Made by a program: the position numbers and the translations under genes
DNA from: JACVRW01 sp963764665
GTDB lineage: Bacteria; Actinomycetota; Thermoleophilia; Solirubrobacterales; Thermoleophilaceae
Assembly (NCBI GenBank): GCA_963764665.1
Contig: CAVXTL010000009.1
Coordinates: 1-64,000 of the forward strand
DNA: 64,000 nucleotides
Direction: 5' to 3'
The notes under the pieces: generated by a model
What the model was told of the DNA's origin: nothing
Seen by the model: the letters and a program-made list of their open reading frames with translations, nothing else
The model's database searches: none
Part shown: positions 51,085 through 60,438 of the stretch, in pieces
Numbering within the stretch: position 1 is the stretch's first letter
Layout of the letters: each line of letters opens with the position of its first letter

Positions 51085-51873
51085 GTGGCAAAGGTCCGAC
51101 TCGACTCGCTCCTCGCCGAGCGCGGGCTCTATGAGACGCGCTCGCGTGCGGCGGCGGCGGTGATGGCCGGGGATGTGCAGGTGGGGGACCGGCCGGCCGG
51201 CAAGCCCGGCCAGCTGGTGGCCGAGGACGCCGACCTCTCCGTCGCGGAGCAGCAGCCGTACGTCTCGCGCGGCGGGATCAAGCTCGCGAACGCCCTCGAC
51301 AGGTTCGGTCTGAGTCCGCAGGGCCGTCTCTGTCTCGACGTGGGCGCTTCCACCGGGGGGTTCACCGATTGCCTGCTCCAGCGCGGCGCGGCCGCGGTCG
51401 CCGCGCTCGACGTGGCCTACGGGGAGCTTCACTGGCGGATCCGCCAGGACCCGCGGGTCACGGTGATCGAGCGCACCAACGCCCGGTCGCTTGATCCGGG
51501 CGAGCTGCCCCACCGGCCCGACCTCGTCGTCGTGGACGTGTCGTTCATCTCGCTTGCGAAGGTGCTCCCGGCAGTGCTGGGCGCGGCCGCGCCGGAGTTC
51601 GACTGCCTGGCGCTCGTCAAGCCGCAGTTCGAAGTCGGACGCGGGCGGGTGGGCAAGGGAGGGGTGGTCCACTCCGCCGACGACCGCCGCCAGGCGCTCG
51701 TCGGCGTGGGCAGCGAGGCGCGCGACCGCCTCGGGGTGGCCGTGCTCGGCTATGCATCGTCGGGGCTGCCGGGCCCCGCGGGGAACCTCGAGAGCTTCGT
51801 ATGGCTGGCAGAGCCCTCGCGCGCGGGCGCGGCGGGCGATCTCGACGCCGCTGCGCGGAGGGCCGAGCCGTGA
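51085..51873 (+). CDS. tlyA: TlyA family rRNA 2'-O-methyltransferase / hemolysin A homologue
   Basis: 262 residues from GTG 51085; TACGCT ends 6 nt upstream. Seen: S4 domain (VRLDSLLAERGLYETRSRAAAAVMAGDVQVG), YVSRGGIKLANALDRF, the SAM motif CLDVGASTGGFTDCLLQRGA, VVVDVSFISLAKVLPAV, and LVKPQFEVGRGRVGKGGVV. It methylates 16S and 23S rRNA, a determinant of capreomycin sensitivity. It overlaps nadK (GTGA). Confidence 0.92.
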   Translation: MAKVRLDSLLAERGLYETRSRAAAAVMAGDVQVGDRPAGKPGQLVAEDADLSVAEQQPYVSRGGIKLANALDRFGLSPQGRLCLDVGASTGGFTDCLLQRGAAAVAALDVAYGELHWRIRQDPRVTVIERTNARSLDPGELPHRPDLVVVDVSFISLAKVLPAVLGAAAPEFDCLALVKPQFEVGRGRVGKGGVVHSADDRRQALVGVGSEARDRLGVAVLGYASSGLPGPAGNLESFVWLAEPSRAGAAGDLDAAARRAEP

Positions 51874-52730
51874 ACGACAAGCCGCGGTCGGTCACCGTGT
51901 TCAGCCACTCGCGGATCGCACAGACCGGGCCTGCCCTCGAGACCGTGATCAGGCTCGCGCGGGAGGCCGGCGTGGAGGTTCGCCTCACGGCCGAGGAGGC
52001 CGAGAAGCACGGTCTGGAGCCGCAGGACGGGGTGGTCCTCGACGCCGACCCGGGCGACCCCACCGATCTGGCGATCGCTCTCGGCGGCGACGGCACGATC
52101 CTCTCCGCCCTGCGCAACTACGCCGGCCGCTCGGTCCCGGTATTCGCCGTCAACTACGGCGCGATCGGCTTCCTGGCCACGGTCGAGCCGGACGAACTGG
52201 ATCAGGGCCTACGCCACGCGCTCGCCGGCGGCTTCGACGTGATGAACCTCCCGGTGCTGGTGGCCCAGACCGCGCAGGGCGAGCAGCTGGGCGTCAACGA
52301 CCTGTCCTTCCATCGCCGCCAGAGCGGCCGGGTGGCGGAGCTGGCCTACAGGGTGGACGGGCACGAGCTCGGCGAGGTGCGCTGCGACGGGCTGGTGGTG
52401 GCCACGCCCGCCGGGTCCACCGGCTACAACCTCGCCAACGGAGGGCCCGTGCTCGCGTGGGGCGTGGAGGGCTTCGTGGTCTCGTTCATCGCGCCGCACA
52501 CGCTCACGGCGCGCGCCCTGGTGGTGGCGCCCGACGACGTGCTCGAGGTGGCGAACCTGTCCCAGATCGAGGCCGTGGACCTCACGACCGACGGCCGGAC
52601 CGCCTGCGCCGTGGAACCCGAGGCCAGCGTGAGCATCCGGCTGCGGCGCGACTCGGCGTTGCTCGCCCAGCCCATGGGAGCGACTTTCTACACACGCCTG
52701 CGCGACAAGTTCGGCCGTCTCTCGTTCTGA
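51870..52730 (+). CDS. nadK: NAD kinase
   Basis: 286 residues from GTG 51870; the ORF extension upstream lies in tlyA. Seen: the GGDGT motif ALGGDGTILSALRNYAG, VNYGAIGFLATVEPDEL, NDLSFHRRQSGRVAELAYRVDG, CDGLVVATPAGSTGYNLANGGPVL, and APHTLTARALVV. It phosphorylates NAD to NADP. The order tlyA-nadK-recN is common in actinobacteria and firmicutes. Confidence 0.94.
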   Translation: MNDKPRSVTVFSHSRIAQTGPALETVIRLAREAGVEVRLTAEEAEKHGLEPQDGVVLDADPGDPTDLAIALGGDGTILSALRNYAGRSVPVFAVNYGAIGFLATVEPDELDQGLRHALAGGFDVMNLPVLVAQTAQGEQLGVNDLSFHRRQSGRVAELAYRVDGHELGEVRCDGLVVATPAGSTGYNLANGGPVLAWGVEGFVVSFIAPHTLTARALVVAPDDVLEVANLSQIEAVDLTTDGRTACAVEPEASVSIRLRRDSALLAQPMGATFYTRLRDKFGRLSF

Positions 52731-52778
52731 GCGGCCGCGCCGGGCCGCTCCGTCGGCAGCCGCTGGTAGACCTGCTCC

Positions 52779-54455
52779 ATGCTCCTGGAGCTGCGCATCG
52801 AGAACCTGCTGCTCATCGAGCGCGCGGAGCTGCGCCCGGGTAACGGGCTCGCGGTCATCACGGGTGAGACGGGCGCCGGCAAGACGGTGCTCGCCCATGC
52901 GCTCGATCTCCTCATGGGTGGCAAGCCGCGCGGCGGCATCGTGCGGCCGGGGGCCCGTGAGGCGTACGTGGAGGGGGTCTTCGAGCCGACCGCGGAGCTG
53001 CTCGCGGATCCCGCGCTGGCCGAGCTGCTCGAGCGCATCGGCCCGGACCTCGACGAGATCGTCCTGGCGCGCCGGGTCGGGGCCGACGGTCGCACGCGCG
53101 CGCTCGTCCAGGGCCGCGCCGCGTCGGTGGCCGACCTCCGGGCGCTCGGCGGGCACCTGATCGCCTTCTTCGGCCAGCACGAGCACCGTCGGCTCACGCT
53201 CGCCTCGGCGCAGCTCGAGCTGCTCGACGGGTTCGGTGGCGCCGGCCACCGCGAGCTGCGCGACGGCCTCGCCTCCTCGCACAGGCGCGTGCGCGAGCTG
53301 AGCGGCGCGCTGGATGAGCTGAGGGAGCGGGAGGGCACGCGCGACCGCGAGCTCGACCTGCTGCGCTTCGAGCTCGAGGAGATCGAGTCGGTGGGGCCGA
53401 GCGAGGGCGAGGAGGCCGACCTCCTGGCCGAGCGGGAGCGGCTGCGGCGCCTGGACGCGCTGGTGGCCGCCGCCGGCGGGGGTGCCGAGGCGATCGCGCC
53501 CGAGAGCGGCGAGTCCGGGGTGGGGGCTCTCCTGGCCGAGGCCGAGCGGCTGGCCGGCGCGGTGGCCGGGGTGGACCCGCCTCTGGACGAGCTGGCGGCC
53601 AGGCTGGCCACCCTCCGCATCGAGGCCGACGATCTCGGGGCCGAGCTGCGCAGCTATGCCTCGACCCTCGAGGGCGAGCCCGGGCGCCTCGAGGAGCTGG
53701 AGGCGCGCCTGGAGCTGTACGACCGGCTGCGGCGCAAGCACGGAGGCAGCGTCGCCGCGGTGCTGGCGCATGCCGAGGAGTGCCGGGAGAAGCGCGCCGT
53801 GCTCGAGTCCGTCGAGGTGGAGCTCGGGCGCACGGAGGCCGACCTCGCCGAGGCGATGTCGGAGCGCGACCGGCTTGCCGGAGAGCTCACCGCGGCGCGC
53901 ACCGAGGCCGCCCCGCGGCTGGCCGAGCGCGTGCGTGCCGAGCTCGAGACGCTCGCTCTCGAGGGTGCGGAGTTCGAGGTCCTGCTCGATCCGCGCGATG
54001 AGATCGGCCCCGGCGGCGCCGAGCGCGTGGAGCTGCTCCTGGCGCCGAACCCCGGCGTGCCGGCCGCGCCGCTGCGCGAGGCCGCCTCGGGGGGTGAGCT
54101 GTCGCGGGTGATGCTCGCGCTGATGACCGTCGCGGGCGCCGCCGAGTCGCGGACGATCGTGTTCGACGAGGTGGACGCCGGCGTGGGCGGCCAGACCGCG
54201 CGCGCCGTGGGCGAGCGGCTGCGCGCGCTCGGACAGGTGCACCAGGTGCTCTGCATCACGCACCTGCCCCAGGTGGCGGCCCAGGCGGAGTCGCATTTCC
54301 GCATCGAGAAGACGCTCGACGCCGAGCCGGCGCTCACCACCGTGGAGGCGCTGGAGGGCGATGGAGTGGTGGAGGAGCTGTGCCGGATGCTCGGCGCCGG
54401 CGCCTCCGACAAGGCGGCACGGCAACACGCCCGAGACCTGCTCGCCGCGGCTTGA
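52779..54455 (+). CDS. recN: DNA repair protein RecN
   Basis: 558 residues; TAGACC ends 6 nt before ATG 52779. Seen: LLELRIENLLLIERAEL, Walker A ITGETGAGKTVL, a central coiled coil (about 150-380), the ABC signature REAASGGELSRVMLALM, Walker B TIVFDEVDAGVGG, and QVLCITHLPQVAAQAE. An SMC-like ATPase in double-strand break repair. No LexA box was seen before it, unlike imuB and dnaE2. Confidence 0.94.
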   Translation: MLLELRIENLLLIERAELRPGNGLAVITGETGAGKTVLAHALDLLMGGKPRGGIVRPGAREAYVEGVFEPTAELLADPALAELLERIGPDLDEIVLARRVGADGRTRALVQGRAASVADLRALGGHLIAFFGQHEHRRLTLASAQLELLDGFGGAGHRELRDGLASSHRRVRELSGALDELREREGTRDRELDLLRFELEEIESVGPSEGEEADLLAERERLRRLDALVAAAGGGAEAIAPESGESGVGALLAEAERLAGAVAGVDPPLDELAARLATLRIEADDLGAELRSYASTLEGEPGRLEELEARLELYDRLRRKHGGSVAAVLAHAEECREKRAVLESVEVELGRTEADLAEAMSERDRLAGELTAARTEAAPRLAERVRAELETLALEGAEFEVLLDPRDEIGPGGAERVELLLAPNPGVPAAPLREAASGGELSRVMLALMTVAGAAESRTIVFDEVDAGVGGQTARAVGERLRALGQVHQVLCITHLPQVAAQAESHFRIEKTLDAEPALTTVEALEGDGVVEELCRMLGAGASDKAARQHARDLLAAA

Positions 54456-54502
54456 CGGGATCCAGCGGACCCGGCCGGTAGACTGGGCTTCCCAGAGACT
54501 TG

Positions 54503-56170
54503 ATGCCGCCCAGCCGCCCAGATTCGCGATTCATCTTCATCACCGGCGGCGTCGTCTCGGCGCTCGGTAAGGGAATCGCCGCCGCCTCGCTCGGACGCCT
54601 GCTCGTGGCCCGCGGACTCTCGGTCACGATCCAGAAGTTCGATCCGTACATCAACGTGGACCCGGGCACGATGAGCCCGTTCCAGCACGGCGAGGTCTTC
54701 GTGACCGAGGACGGCGCGGAGACCGACCTCGACCTGGGCCACTACGAGCGCTTCACCGGCGTGAACACGTCGCGCGCGTCCAACGCCACGGCGGGCGCGA
54801 TCTACAACTCGGTGATCCGGCGCGAGCGCCGCGGCGACTACCTCGGCGGCACGGTGCAGGTGATCCCGCACATCACCGACGAGATCAAGAACCGCATCAG
54901 GCTGGTGGCCGAGTCGGCCGAGGTGGACGTGGTGATCACCGAGATCGGCGGCACGGTGGGGGACATCGAGTCGCTCCCGTTCCTCGAGGCGCTGCGCCAA
55001 TTCCACTCGGACCTCGGGCGCGACCGCAGCATGTTCGTCCACCTGACGCTGGTCCCGTTCCTCGGCCACGCCGGCGAGCTGAAGACCAAGCCCACCCAGC
55101 ACTCCGTGCAGGAGCTGCGCCGGATCGGCATCCAGCCGGACATGGTCATGTGCCGCTCGGAGGAGGCTCTGGGCCGGGACATCCGCGAGAAGATCGCGCT
55201 GTTCGCGAACCTGCCGGTGAGCTCGGTGATCTCCGCTCGGGACGTGGACTCGATCTACAAGGTGCCGCTCGAGTTCGACCGCGAGGGCGTGGCCGACCGC
55301 GTGCTCGAGCACTTCGACATAGAGGCCCCGCCGCCCGACCTGTCCGGCTGGGAGAACCTCGTGGAGCGCATCGAGACCGCCTCCACGCCGGTGCGCATCG
55401 GCCTCGTCGGCAAGTACACCCAGCTCTCGGATGCCTACATGTCGGTCATCGAGGCGCTCAACCACGCGGGCGCCCATCACGGCGCCCGGGTTGAGATCCG
55501 CTGGGTGGACTCCGAGCGGCTGAACGACGACGAGACGGAGCGCGAGCTCGAGGCCTGCGACGGCATTCTCGTGCCCGGGGGCTTCGGAGTGCGGGGGATC
55601 GAGGGCAAGATCCACGCCGCGCGCTTCGCCCGCGAGCGGGACGTGCCGTACCTCGGGATCTGCCTGGGGATGCAGATCGCCGTGGCCGAGTTCGCCCGCC
55701 ACGTGGCCGGCATGGACGGCGCGAACTCCACCGAGTTCGATCCCGAGACGCCCCATCCGGTGATCGACCTGCTGCCGGAGCAGAAGGAAGTGCGCGACAT
55801 GGGCGGCACGATGCGCCTGGGCGCGGATCCGGTGAAGCTGCACGACGGCACACGCGCCCGCGAGATCTACGACGAAGCGGTGATCTACGAGCGCCATCGC
55901 CACCGCTACGAGGTCAACAACCACCTGCGCAAGCGCCTGGAGCACGCCGGACTGGTGTTCAGCGGCACCTCGCCGGACGACCGGCTGGTCGAGGTCATCG
56001 AGCTGCCGGACCACCCGTTCTTCGTGGCCTCCCAGTACCACCCTGAGTTCAAGTCGCGTCCGCTCAGCCCACAGCCGCTGTTCCGGGACTTCGTGGGCAG
56101 TGCGCTCGAACGCGCCGCCGACCGCGCTCCCGAGGTGGAGCCGGAAGTGCGCGCCGAGTCGACCGCTTAG
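54503..56170 (+). CDS. pyrG: CTP synthase
   Basis: 555 residues from ATG 54503. Seen: FIFITGGVVSALGKGIAAAS, QKFDPYINVDPGTMSPFQHGEVFVTEDGAETDLDLGHYERF, TVQVIPHITDEIK, IGGTVGDIES, then the glutamine amidotransferase domain with GGFGVRGIEGKI, LGICLGMQIAVAEFAR (catalytic Cys) and YHPEFKSRP (His, Glu). It converts UTP to CTP using glutamine. It begins 47 nt after recN. Confidence 0.95.
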   Translation: MPPSRPDSRFIFITGGVVSALGKGIAAASLGRLLVARGLSVTIQKFDPYINVDPGTMSPFQHGEVFVTEDGAETDLDLGHYERFTGVNTSRASNATAGAIYNSVIRRERRGDYLGGTVQVIPHITDEIKNRIRLVAESAEVDVVITEIGGTVGDIESLPFLEALRQFHSDLGRDRSMFVHLTLVPFLGHAGELKTKPTQHSVQELRRIGIQPDMVMCRSEEALGRDIREKIALFANLPVSSVISARDVDSIYKVPLEFDREGVADRVLEHFDIEAPPPDLSGWENLVERIETASTPVRIGLVGKYTQLSDAYMSVIEALNHAGAHHGARVEIRWVDSERLNDDETERELEACDGILVPGGFGVRGIEGKIHAARFARERDVPYLGICLGMQIAVAEFARHVAGMDGANSTEFDPETPHPVIDLLPEQKEVRDMGGTMRLGADPVKLHDGTRAREIYDEAVIYERHRHRYEVNNHLRKRLEHAGLVFSGTSPDDRLVEVIELPDHPFFVASQYHPEFKSRPLSPQPLFRDFVGSALERAADRAPEVEPEVRAESTA

Positions 56171-56193
56171 CGCGTCCCAGTAGCGTTGCGCCG

Positions 56194-57333
56194 GTGAGCG
56201 CAGCCGTCCGCAGTGCCGCTCCTCCGGAGCGCGAGCGACTGATCGCCGACTTCGTGCGCCTGTGCGAGATCGAAAGCCCGTCGCTGAGCGAGCGGGCCGT
56301 GGCAGATGCGGTGACCGCCGAGCTCCGCGAGATCGGGCTCGACGTGGAGGAGGACTCGAGCGGCGCCGACACGGGCTCGGACGCCGGCAACCTGCTCGCG
56401 CGCATCGAGGGGCCCGAGGGCGCACGCACGATCCTGCTGTGCGCCCACCTGGACACCGTTCCGCTGGCCGCCCCGGTGAACGTGGTGCAGGAGGGCGGCG
56501 CTCTCCGCAACGCCAACGAGGGCATCCTCGGCGCGGACAACAAGGCCGCCGTGGCCACGATGCTCGGCACCGCGCGCCGGCTCGTGGCCGACGGCTCGCC
56601 CGTGGGCGTCGAGCTGCTGTTCACCACCTGCGAGGAGCGCGCGCTGGACGGTGCCAAGGCCGTGGACCCCGCCCGGCTCCAGTCCGAGTACGGCTTCGTG
56701 TTCGACCACGCCTCTCCGATCGGAGAGCTGGTGGTGGCCTCGCCCACCTACTACCGCCTGGAGGCGCGCTTCCTGGGCCACGCGGCCCACGCGGGCATCC
56801 GCCCGGAGGCCGGTCGCAACGCCATCGCGGCCGCCGCGAGGGCGATCGCGGCCATGCCGAACGGGCGCCTCGACCCGGAGACCACGGCGAACGTGGGCCT
56901 GATCGAGGGCGGCACGGCGGCGAACGTGGTGGCGGAGCGCTGCGTGGTCGAGCTCGAGACGCGCAGCCTCGACGAGGCGCGCGCCGCGGAGGTCGTTCAG
57001 GTGATGGTCGACGCGGCCACCGAGGCCGCCGCCTATGGCGAATGCGACGTGGAGACCGAGGTGGAGCGCCTCTTCCGCGGCTACAAGCTGCCGCGCACCG
57101 CACCGGCGGTGGAGGTGGCCGCGGCCGCCCTCCGGAGCCGAGGGCTCGAGCCCTCCTACATCTCCACCGGCGGCGGTAGCGACGCGAACGTGTTCGTCGC
57201 CGCCGGCCTGCCTGTGGTGAACGTGGCCAACGGCACCGAGCGCAACCACCAGCCGGACGAGAGCGTCACGGTCGAGGCGCTCGAGCAAATGCTCGACGTG
57301 ACGCTCGCGATAGTCGCGGGCGGCGCCGGGTAG
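56194..57333 (+). CDS. M20 family metallopeptidase (PepT-like)
   Basis: 379 residues from GTG 56194; TAGCGT ends 7 nt upstream. Seen: CAHLDTVPL (first metal His and Asp), ILGADNKAAVATML (bridging Asp), FTTCEERALDGAKAVD (catalytic and metal Glu), FDHASPIGELV, HAAHAGIRPEAGRNAI (dimer domain) and NVANGTERNHQPDESV (last His). Close to tripeptidase T/M20B aminopeptidases, cytosolic. It is followed 10 nt later by the Nudix gene. Confidence 0.9.
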   Translation: MSAAVRSAAPPERERLIADFVRLCEIESPSLSERAVADAVTAELREIGLDVEEDSSGADTGSDAGNLLARIEGPEGARTILLCAHLDTVPLAAPVNVVQEGGALRNANEGILGADNKAAVATMLGTARRLVADGSPVGVELLFTTCEERALDGAKAVDPARLQSEYGFVFDHASPIGELVVASPTYYRLEARFLGHAAHAGIRPEAGRNAIAAAARAIAAMPNGRLDPETTANVGLIEGGTAANVVAERCVVELETRSLDEARAAEVVQVMVDAATEAAAYGECDVETEVERLFRGYKLPRTAPAVEVAAAALRSRGLEPSYISTGGGSDANVFVAAGLPVVNVANGTERNHQPDESVTVEALEQMLDVTLAIVAGGAG

Positions 57334-57343
57334 AGCGGCGCCG

Positions 57344-57868
57344 GTGACCTCCTTCGAACGGATCGACTCGAGCACGGCCTGGGAGGGCAAGCTGGCGACG
57401 GTGCGGGTCGAGCGCTTCCGCTACGACGACGGGGAGGAGGCGGAGCGAGAGATCGTGGTCCATCCCGGCGCGGTGGCCATCATCCCCCGCGACGGCGACA
57501 CGATCCTGCTCGTGCGCCAGCCCCGCGAGGCGGTCGGCGAGAGCGCCCTGCTGGAGCTGCCGGCCGGCAAGCTCGACCAGGGCGAGGACCCGCTCACCAC
57601 GGCCAAGCGCGAGCTGGCCGAGGAGATCGGGAAGGCCGCCCGCAAGTGGACCCCGGTCAAGAGCTTCTACACGTCACCCGGCTTCACGGACGAGGAATGC
57701 CACATCTACCTGGCCGAGGATCTGTACGAGGAGTCGGCCGAGGCGGAGGAGAACGAGCGCATCGAGGTGGAGGAGCTGCCGCTCGACCGGCTGGACGAGG
57801 CGATCGGCGAGTGCGCCGACTCCAAGACCCTCATCGGCCTGCTCTGGCTGCGCGCCTACCTGCTCTGA
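57344..57868 (+). CDS. Nudix hydrolase, ADP-ribose pyrophosphatase-like
   Basis: 174 residues from GTG 57344. Seen: VVHPGAVAIIPRDGDTILLVRQPREAVGE and the Nudix box ending RELAEEIG after LPAGKLDQGEDPLTTAK (GX5EX7REUXEEXGU satisfied), then SPGFTDEECHIYLAEDL, typical of NudF-type ADP-ribose pyrophosphatases. It clears ADP-ribose. Its end lies 34 nt before xerD. Confidence 0.9.
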   Translation: MTSFERIDSSTAWEGKLATVRVERFRYDDGEEAEREIVVHPGAVAIIPRDGDTILLVRQPREAVGESALLELPAGKLDQGEDPLTTAKRELAEEIGKAARKWTPVKSFYTSPGFTDEECHIYLAEDLYEESAEAEENERIEVEELPLDRLDEAIGECADSKTLIGLLWLRAYLL

Positions 57869-57902
57869 CCACCCCGTTGCAGGGGCAGGTGATGGCCGCC
57901 GG

Positions 57903-58865
57903 GTGCCCGAACCCGTTGCCGTGGCCACGATCGAGGCGAGTCCGGAGATTCAGCGCTTCGAGCAGCTGGTGCTCGACTTCCTCGCCTACCTGGAGTTCGA
58001 GCGCGGGCTCTCGCGGAACACTCTCGAGGCTTACCGCTCCGATCTCCTCCAGTACGGGCGGTTCCTCGCCGAGCGGCACGTGTCGGCGATCGACGCGAGC
58101 AGCGCCGACGTGGTCGACTTCCTCACCGCCCTGGCCACGGGGCAGGGCAACGGCAAGCCCGCGTCGCCGGCCACGATCCACCGCAAGACCGCCTGCCTGC
58201 GCTCGTTCTACCGCCACCTGCGCCGCGACGGGCTCCGCGACTCGGATCCCACGGCGGCGCTGAGCGCTCCGCGCCGGAGCCGCAAGCTGCCGCACGTGCT
58301 CACCCGCGGGGAGGTCGAGAAGCTGCTGGCCCAGCCACGCGGCAGCGAGCCGGCCGCCCGGCGCGACCGGGCCCTGCTCGAGCTGATGTACGCGTGTGGG
58401 CTGCGCGCCTCCGAGGCAATCGGCCTCGATGTGACCGACGTGGACCTCGAGGACCGCGTGCTGCGGGCGCGCGGCAAGGGCTCGAAGGAGCGCGTGGTGC
58501 CAATCGGACAGGTGGCGGCCCGCGCCGTGGGCTCCTACCTCGAGCACGGGCGCGCGGGGCTCGTGAAGGGCCGCCCCGAGTCGCACCTGTTCGTGAACTT
58601 CCGCGGCGCCGCGCTCACCCGCCAGGGCCTCTACAAGATCGTGCGCAGGCACGCCGTGACAGCGGGGCTCGCGGATCGCATGAGCCCGCACACCCTCCGG
58701 CACAGCTTCGCCACCCACCTGCTGGCCGGCGGCTGCGACCTGCGCTCGGTGCAGGAGATGCTCGGGCACGCCGACGTGTCCACGACCCAGCTCTACACCC
58801 ACCTCTCGAGCGAGCGCCTGAAGGACGTGTACTTCCGGGCCCACCCGCGCGCGACGCTGGCCTGA
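57903..58865 (+). CDS. xerD: Tyrosine recombinase XerD
   Basis: 320 residues from GTG 57903. Seen: SAM-like N-domain (LDFLAYLEFERGLSRNTLEAYRSDL), then catalytic residues in order: Arg in YACGLRASEAIG, Lys in RGKGSKERVVPIG, HTLRHSFATHLL (His, Arg), LGHADVSTTQLYTHL (His, Tyr). It resolves chromosome dimers at dif with XerC. No att or dif site was identified nearby. The housekeeping context argues against a phage integrase. Confidence 0.92.
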   Translation: MPEPVAVATIEASPEIQRFEQLVLDFLAYLEFERGLSRNTLEAYRSDLLQYGRFLAERHVSAIDASSADVVDFLTALATGQGNGKPASPATIHRKTACLRSFYRHLRRDGLRDSDPTAALSAPRRSRKLPHVLTRGEVEKLLAQPRGSEPAARRDRALLELMYACGLRASEAIGLDVTDVDLEDRVLRARGKGSKERVVPIGQVAARAVGSYLEHGRAGLVKGRPESHLFVNFRGAALTRQGLYKIVRRHAVTAGLADRMSPHTLRHSFATHLLAGGCDLRSVQEMLGHADVSTTQLYTHLSSERLKDVYFRAHPRATLA

Positions 58866-58875
58866 GGCAGGCGTC

Positions 58876-59229
58876 TCAGGTCAGCGGCGGTCCTACGATC
58901 TCCACTCCGTGGGCGGCCAGCAGCTCGTGGAAGCGGCCCGGCTCGTCGAACGCCTGCTCCAGGCCACCCGGGATCAGGAGGATCAGCACGCGCGCGGGGT
59001 CCTCGCTGACGCCGAGGAAGGTGTGCGGAGTGCCGCGGGGCAGGTACGCGAGGCTGCCCGCCTCGGCCCGGAACCGCTCGGGCCCGCACACGAAGTCGAC
59101 GGCTCCGCTGAGGACGTAGAACGCCTCGTCCTCGTTGCGGTGCACGTGCAGGGGTGTGCTGTGACCGGCGGGGATCAGGGTCTCCACCGCGCCCAGCGCG
59201 CCGCCGGTGTCGGCGGCCGCGGCAAGCAC
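58876..59229 (-). CDS. Cupin-domain protein
   Basis: 117 residues from GTG 59229; the frame is open further upstream (IDPRETTR) but with no start codon. Seen: cupin motif 1 STPLHVHRNEDEAFYVLSG with His, His and Glu ligands, and motif 2 YLPRGTPHTFLG. A small metal-binding barrel of unknown substrate. It is convergent with xerD and divergent from mutM. Confidence 0.82.
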   Translation of the reverse strand: MLAAAADTGGALGAVETLIPAGHSTPLHVHRNEDEAFYVLSGAVDFVCGPERFRAEAGSLAYLPRGTPHTFLGVSEDPARVLILLIPGGLEQAFDEPGRFHELLAAHGVEIVGPPLT

Positions 59230-59290
59230 TCGCGTGGTCTCGCGGGGGTCGATGCGCGAAAGATAGGACGCTGCGCGCGCGGACAGCTAG

Positions 59291-59296
59291 TACGTT
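59291..59296 (+). promoter_or_regulatory. -10 box of mutM
   Basis: TACGTT ends 9 nt before ATG 59306; no Shine-Dalgarno is evident. Confidence 0.4.
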
Positions 59297-59305
59297 CGTA
59301 GGTCG

Positions 59306-60166
59306 ATGCCCGAGCTGCCCGAGGTCGAGACGATTCGCCGCCAGCTGGCGCCCGCGCTCGAGGGCAGGCGCCTGGTGAGCGTGGAGGTGCGCGACCCGCG
59401 CTGGTCGGACCCGGCGCCGCCGGAGGCGATCGCCGACGCCCTGCGCGGGCGGCTGATCGAGCGCCTCGACCGCCGCGGGAAGTACCTGATCGTCGCGCTC
59501 GAGGACGAGGTCTACCTCGTCATGCATCTGCGCATGACGGGCAACCTGCTTCTGCGCGACGACCACGAGACCCCACCGCACACGCGAGTGGTCTTCGAGC
59601 TCGACGACGGCCGGCGCCTGCTCTTCGTGGACGTGCGCCGCTTCGGCACCGGCGACGTGCTGCTCGGGAGCGACGCGCTGGCCGACTACTTCGAGTCGCG
59701 CCTGGGCGTGGAGCCGCTCGGACCCGACTTCACCGCCGAGGCCCTGCGCGCCCAGGCGCGCGGGCGCAAGCAGCCCGTCAAGGCGTTCCTGCTGAACCAG
59801 GAGCGGGTGGCCGGCGTGGGCAACATCTACGCCGACGAGGCGCTCTTCAGGGCGAGGATCCACCCGCTGCGGTCGGTGGGCACCCTGAAGCGGGCGCAGG
59901 TCGAGGCGCTGCGGGACGCGGTGGTGGAGACGCTCGAGCTCGGGATCGACTCGAAGGGCGCCTCGATCGACGACTACCGCCACATCGACGGAGCCCAGGG
60001 CAGCTTCCAGGACCGCTTCCTGGTGCACACGCGGGAGGGCGAGCCCTGTCCGCGCTGCGGGAACACGATTCGCAAGATGCGGGCGGCGGGGCGCGGGACC
60101 TACGTGTGCGAGCGCTGCCAGCCGCGTCCGCGCGTCAGGCGGGCCCGCCGTTCGGGCTCGGCCTGA
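59306..60166 (+). CDS. mutM: Formamidopyrimidine-DNA glycosylase
   Basis: 286 residues. Seen: MPELPEVETIRRQL with catalytic Pro2 and Glu3, the lysine in RRGKYLIVALE, VMHLRMTGNLL, LNQERVAGVGNIYADEALF (H2TH), GSFQDRFLVHTREGEPCPRCG and the zinc finger CPRC ... CERC. It removes 8-oxoguanine and FaPy lesions. Its 3' end overlaps the convergent glutaredoxin gene by 32 nt. Confidence 0.95.
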   Translation: MPELPEVETIRRQLAPALEGRRLVSVEVRDPRWSDPAPPEAIADALRGRLIERLDRRGKYLIVALEDEVYLVMHLRMTGNLLLRDDHETPPHTRVVFELDDGRRLLFVDVRRFGTGDVLLGSDALADYFESRLGVEPLGPDFTAEALRAQARGRKQPVKAFLLNQERVAGVGNIYADEALFRARIHPLRSVGTLKRAQVEALRDAVVETLELGIDSKGASIDDYRHIDGAQGSFQDRFLVHTREGEPCPRCGNTIRKMRAAGRGTYVCERCQPRPRVRRARRSGSA

Positions 60167-60419
60167 GCAACTCCTCGAGCATGCCCGAGCGGTCGGCCTC
60201 CACCAGCTCGCGGAAGCCGCCCACCGAACGCTGGCCCACGAGCACCTGCGGGAACGTCATCTGCCCCGTGAGGGCCACCAGCTCCGAGCGGCCGACGGGG
60301 TCCTTGGCGAGGTTCACCTCCTCGTAGGCCACCCCGCGAGCGCTGAGGAGGGCCTTGGCCTGGCGGCAGAAGCCGCAGGGCTCGGTGGTGTAGACGATGA
60401 CCTGGGTTGCGTCCGGCAT
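60135..60419 (-). CDS. Glutaredoxin
   Basis: 94 residues from ATG 60419. Seen: VIVYTTEPCGFCRQAKALLSARG with the CGFC dithiol site, QMTFPQVLVGQRSVGGF (cis-Pro and GG). It reduces disulfides or carries Fe-S clusters; in actinobacteria it may serve mycothiol (mycoredoxin-like). TAGACT on the minus strand ends 9 nt upstream. Confidence 0.9.
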   Translation of the reverse strand: MPDATQVIVYTTEPCGFCRQAKALLSARGVAYEEVNLAKDPVGRSELVALTGQMTFPQVLVGQRSVGGFRELVEADRSGMLEELLRPSPNGGPA

Positions 60420-60425
60420 TCGATT

Positions 60426-60434
60426 CAGAGTCTA
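60426..60434. promoter_or_regulatory. Overlapping divergent -10 boxes of glutaredoxin and recO
   Basis: CAGAGT (plus, 60426-60431) ends 7 nt before GTG 60439. TAGACT (minus, plus strand 60429-60434) ends 9 nt before ATG 60419. The intergenic gap is only 19 bp. Confidence 0.4.
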
Positions 60435-60438
60435 GGAA

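Noticed and set aside
53654..56425. 923-codon ORF antisense to recN and pyrG
   Set aside because: Shadow of two well-supported genes on the other strand; spans their intergenic region without any family signature.
57903..58865. xerD as a phage or island integrase marking a mobile element
   Set aside because: Sequence pattern and housekeeping context (pyrG, Nudix, mutM) fit chromosomal XerD; no att repeats or phage genes nearby.
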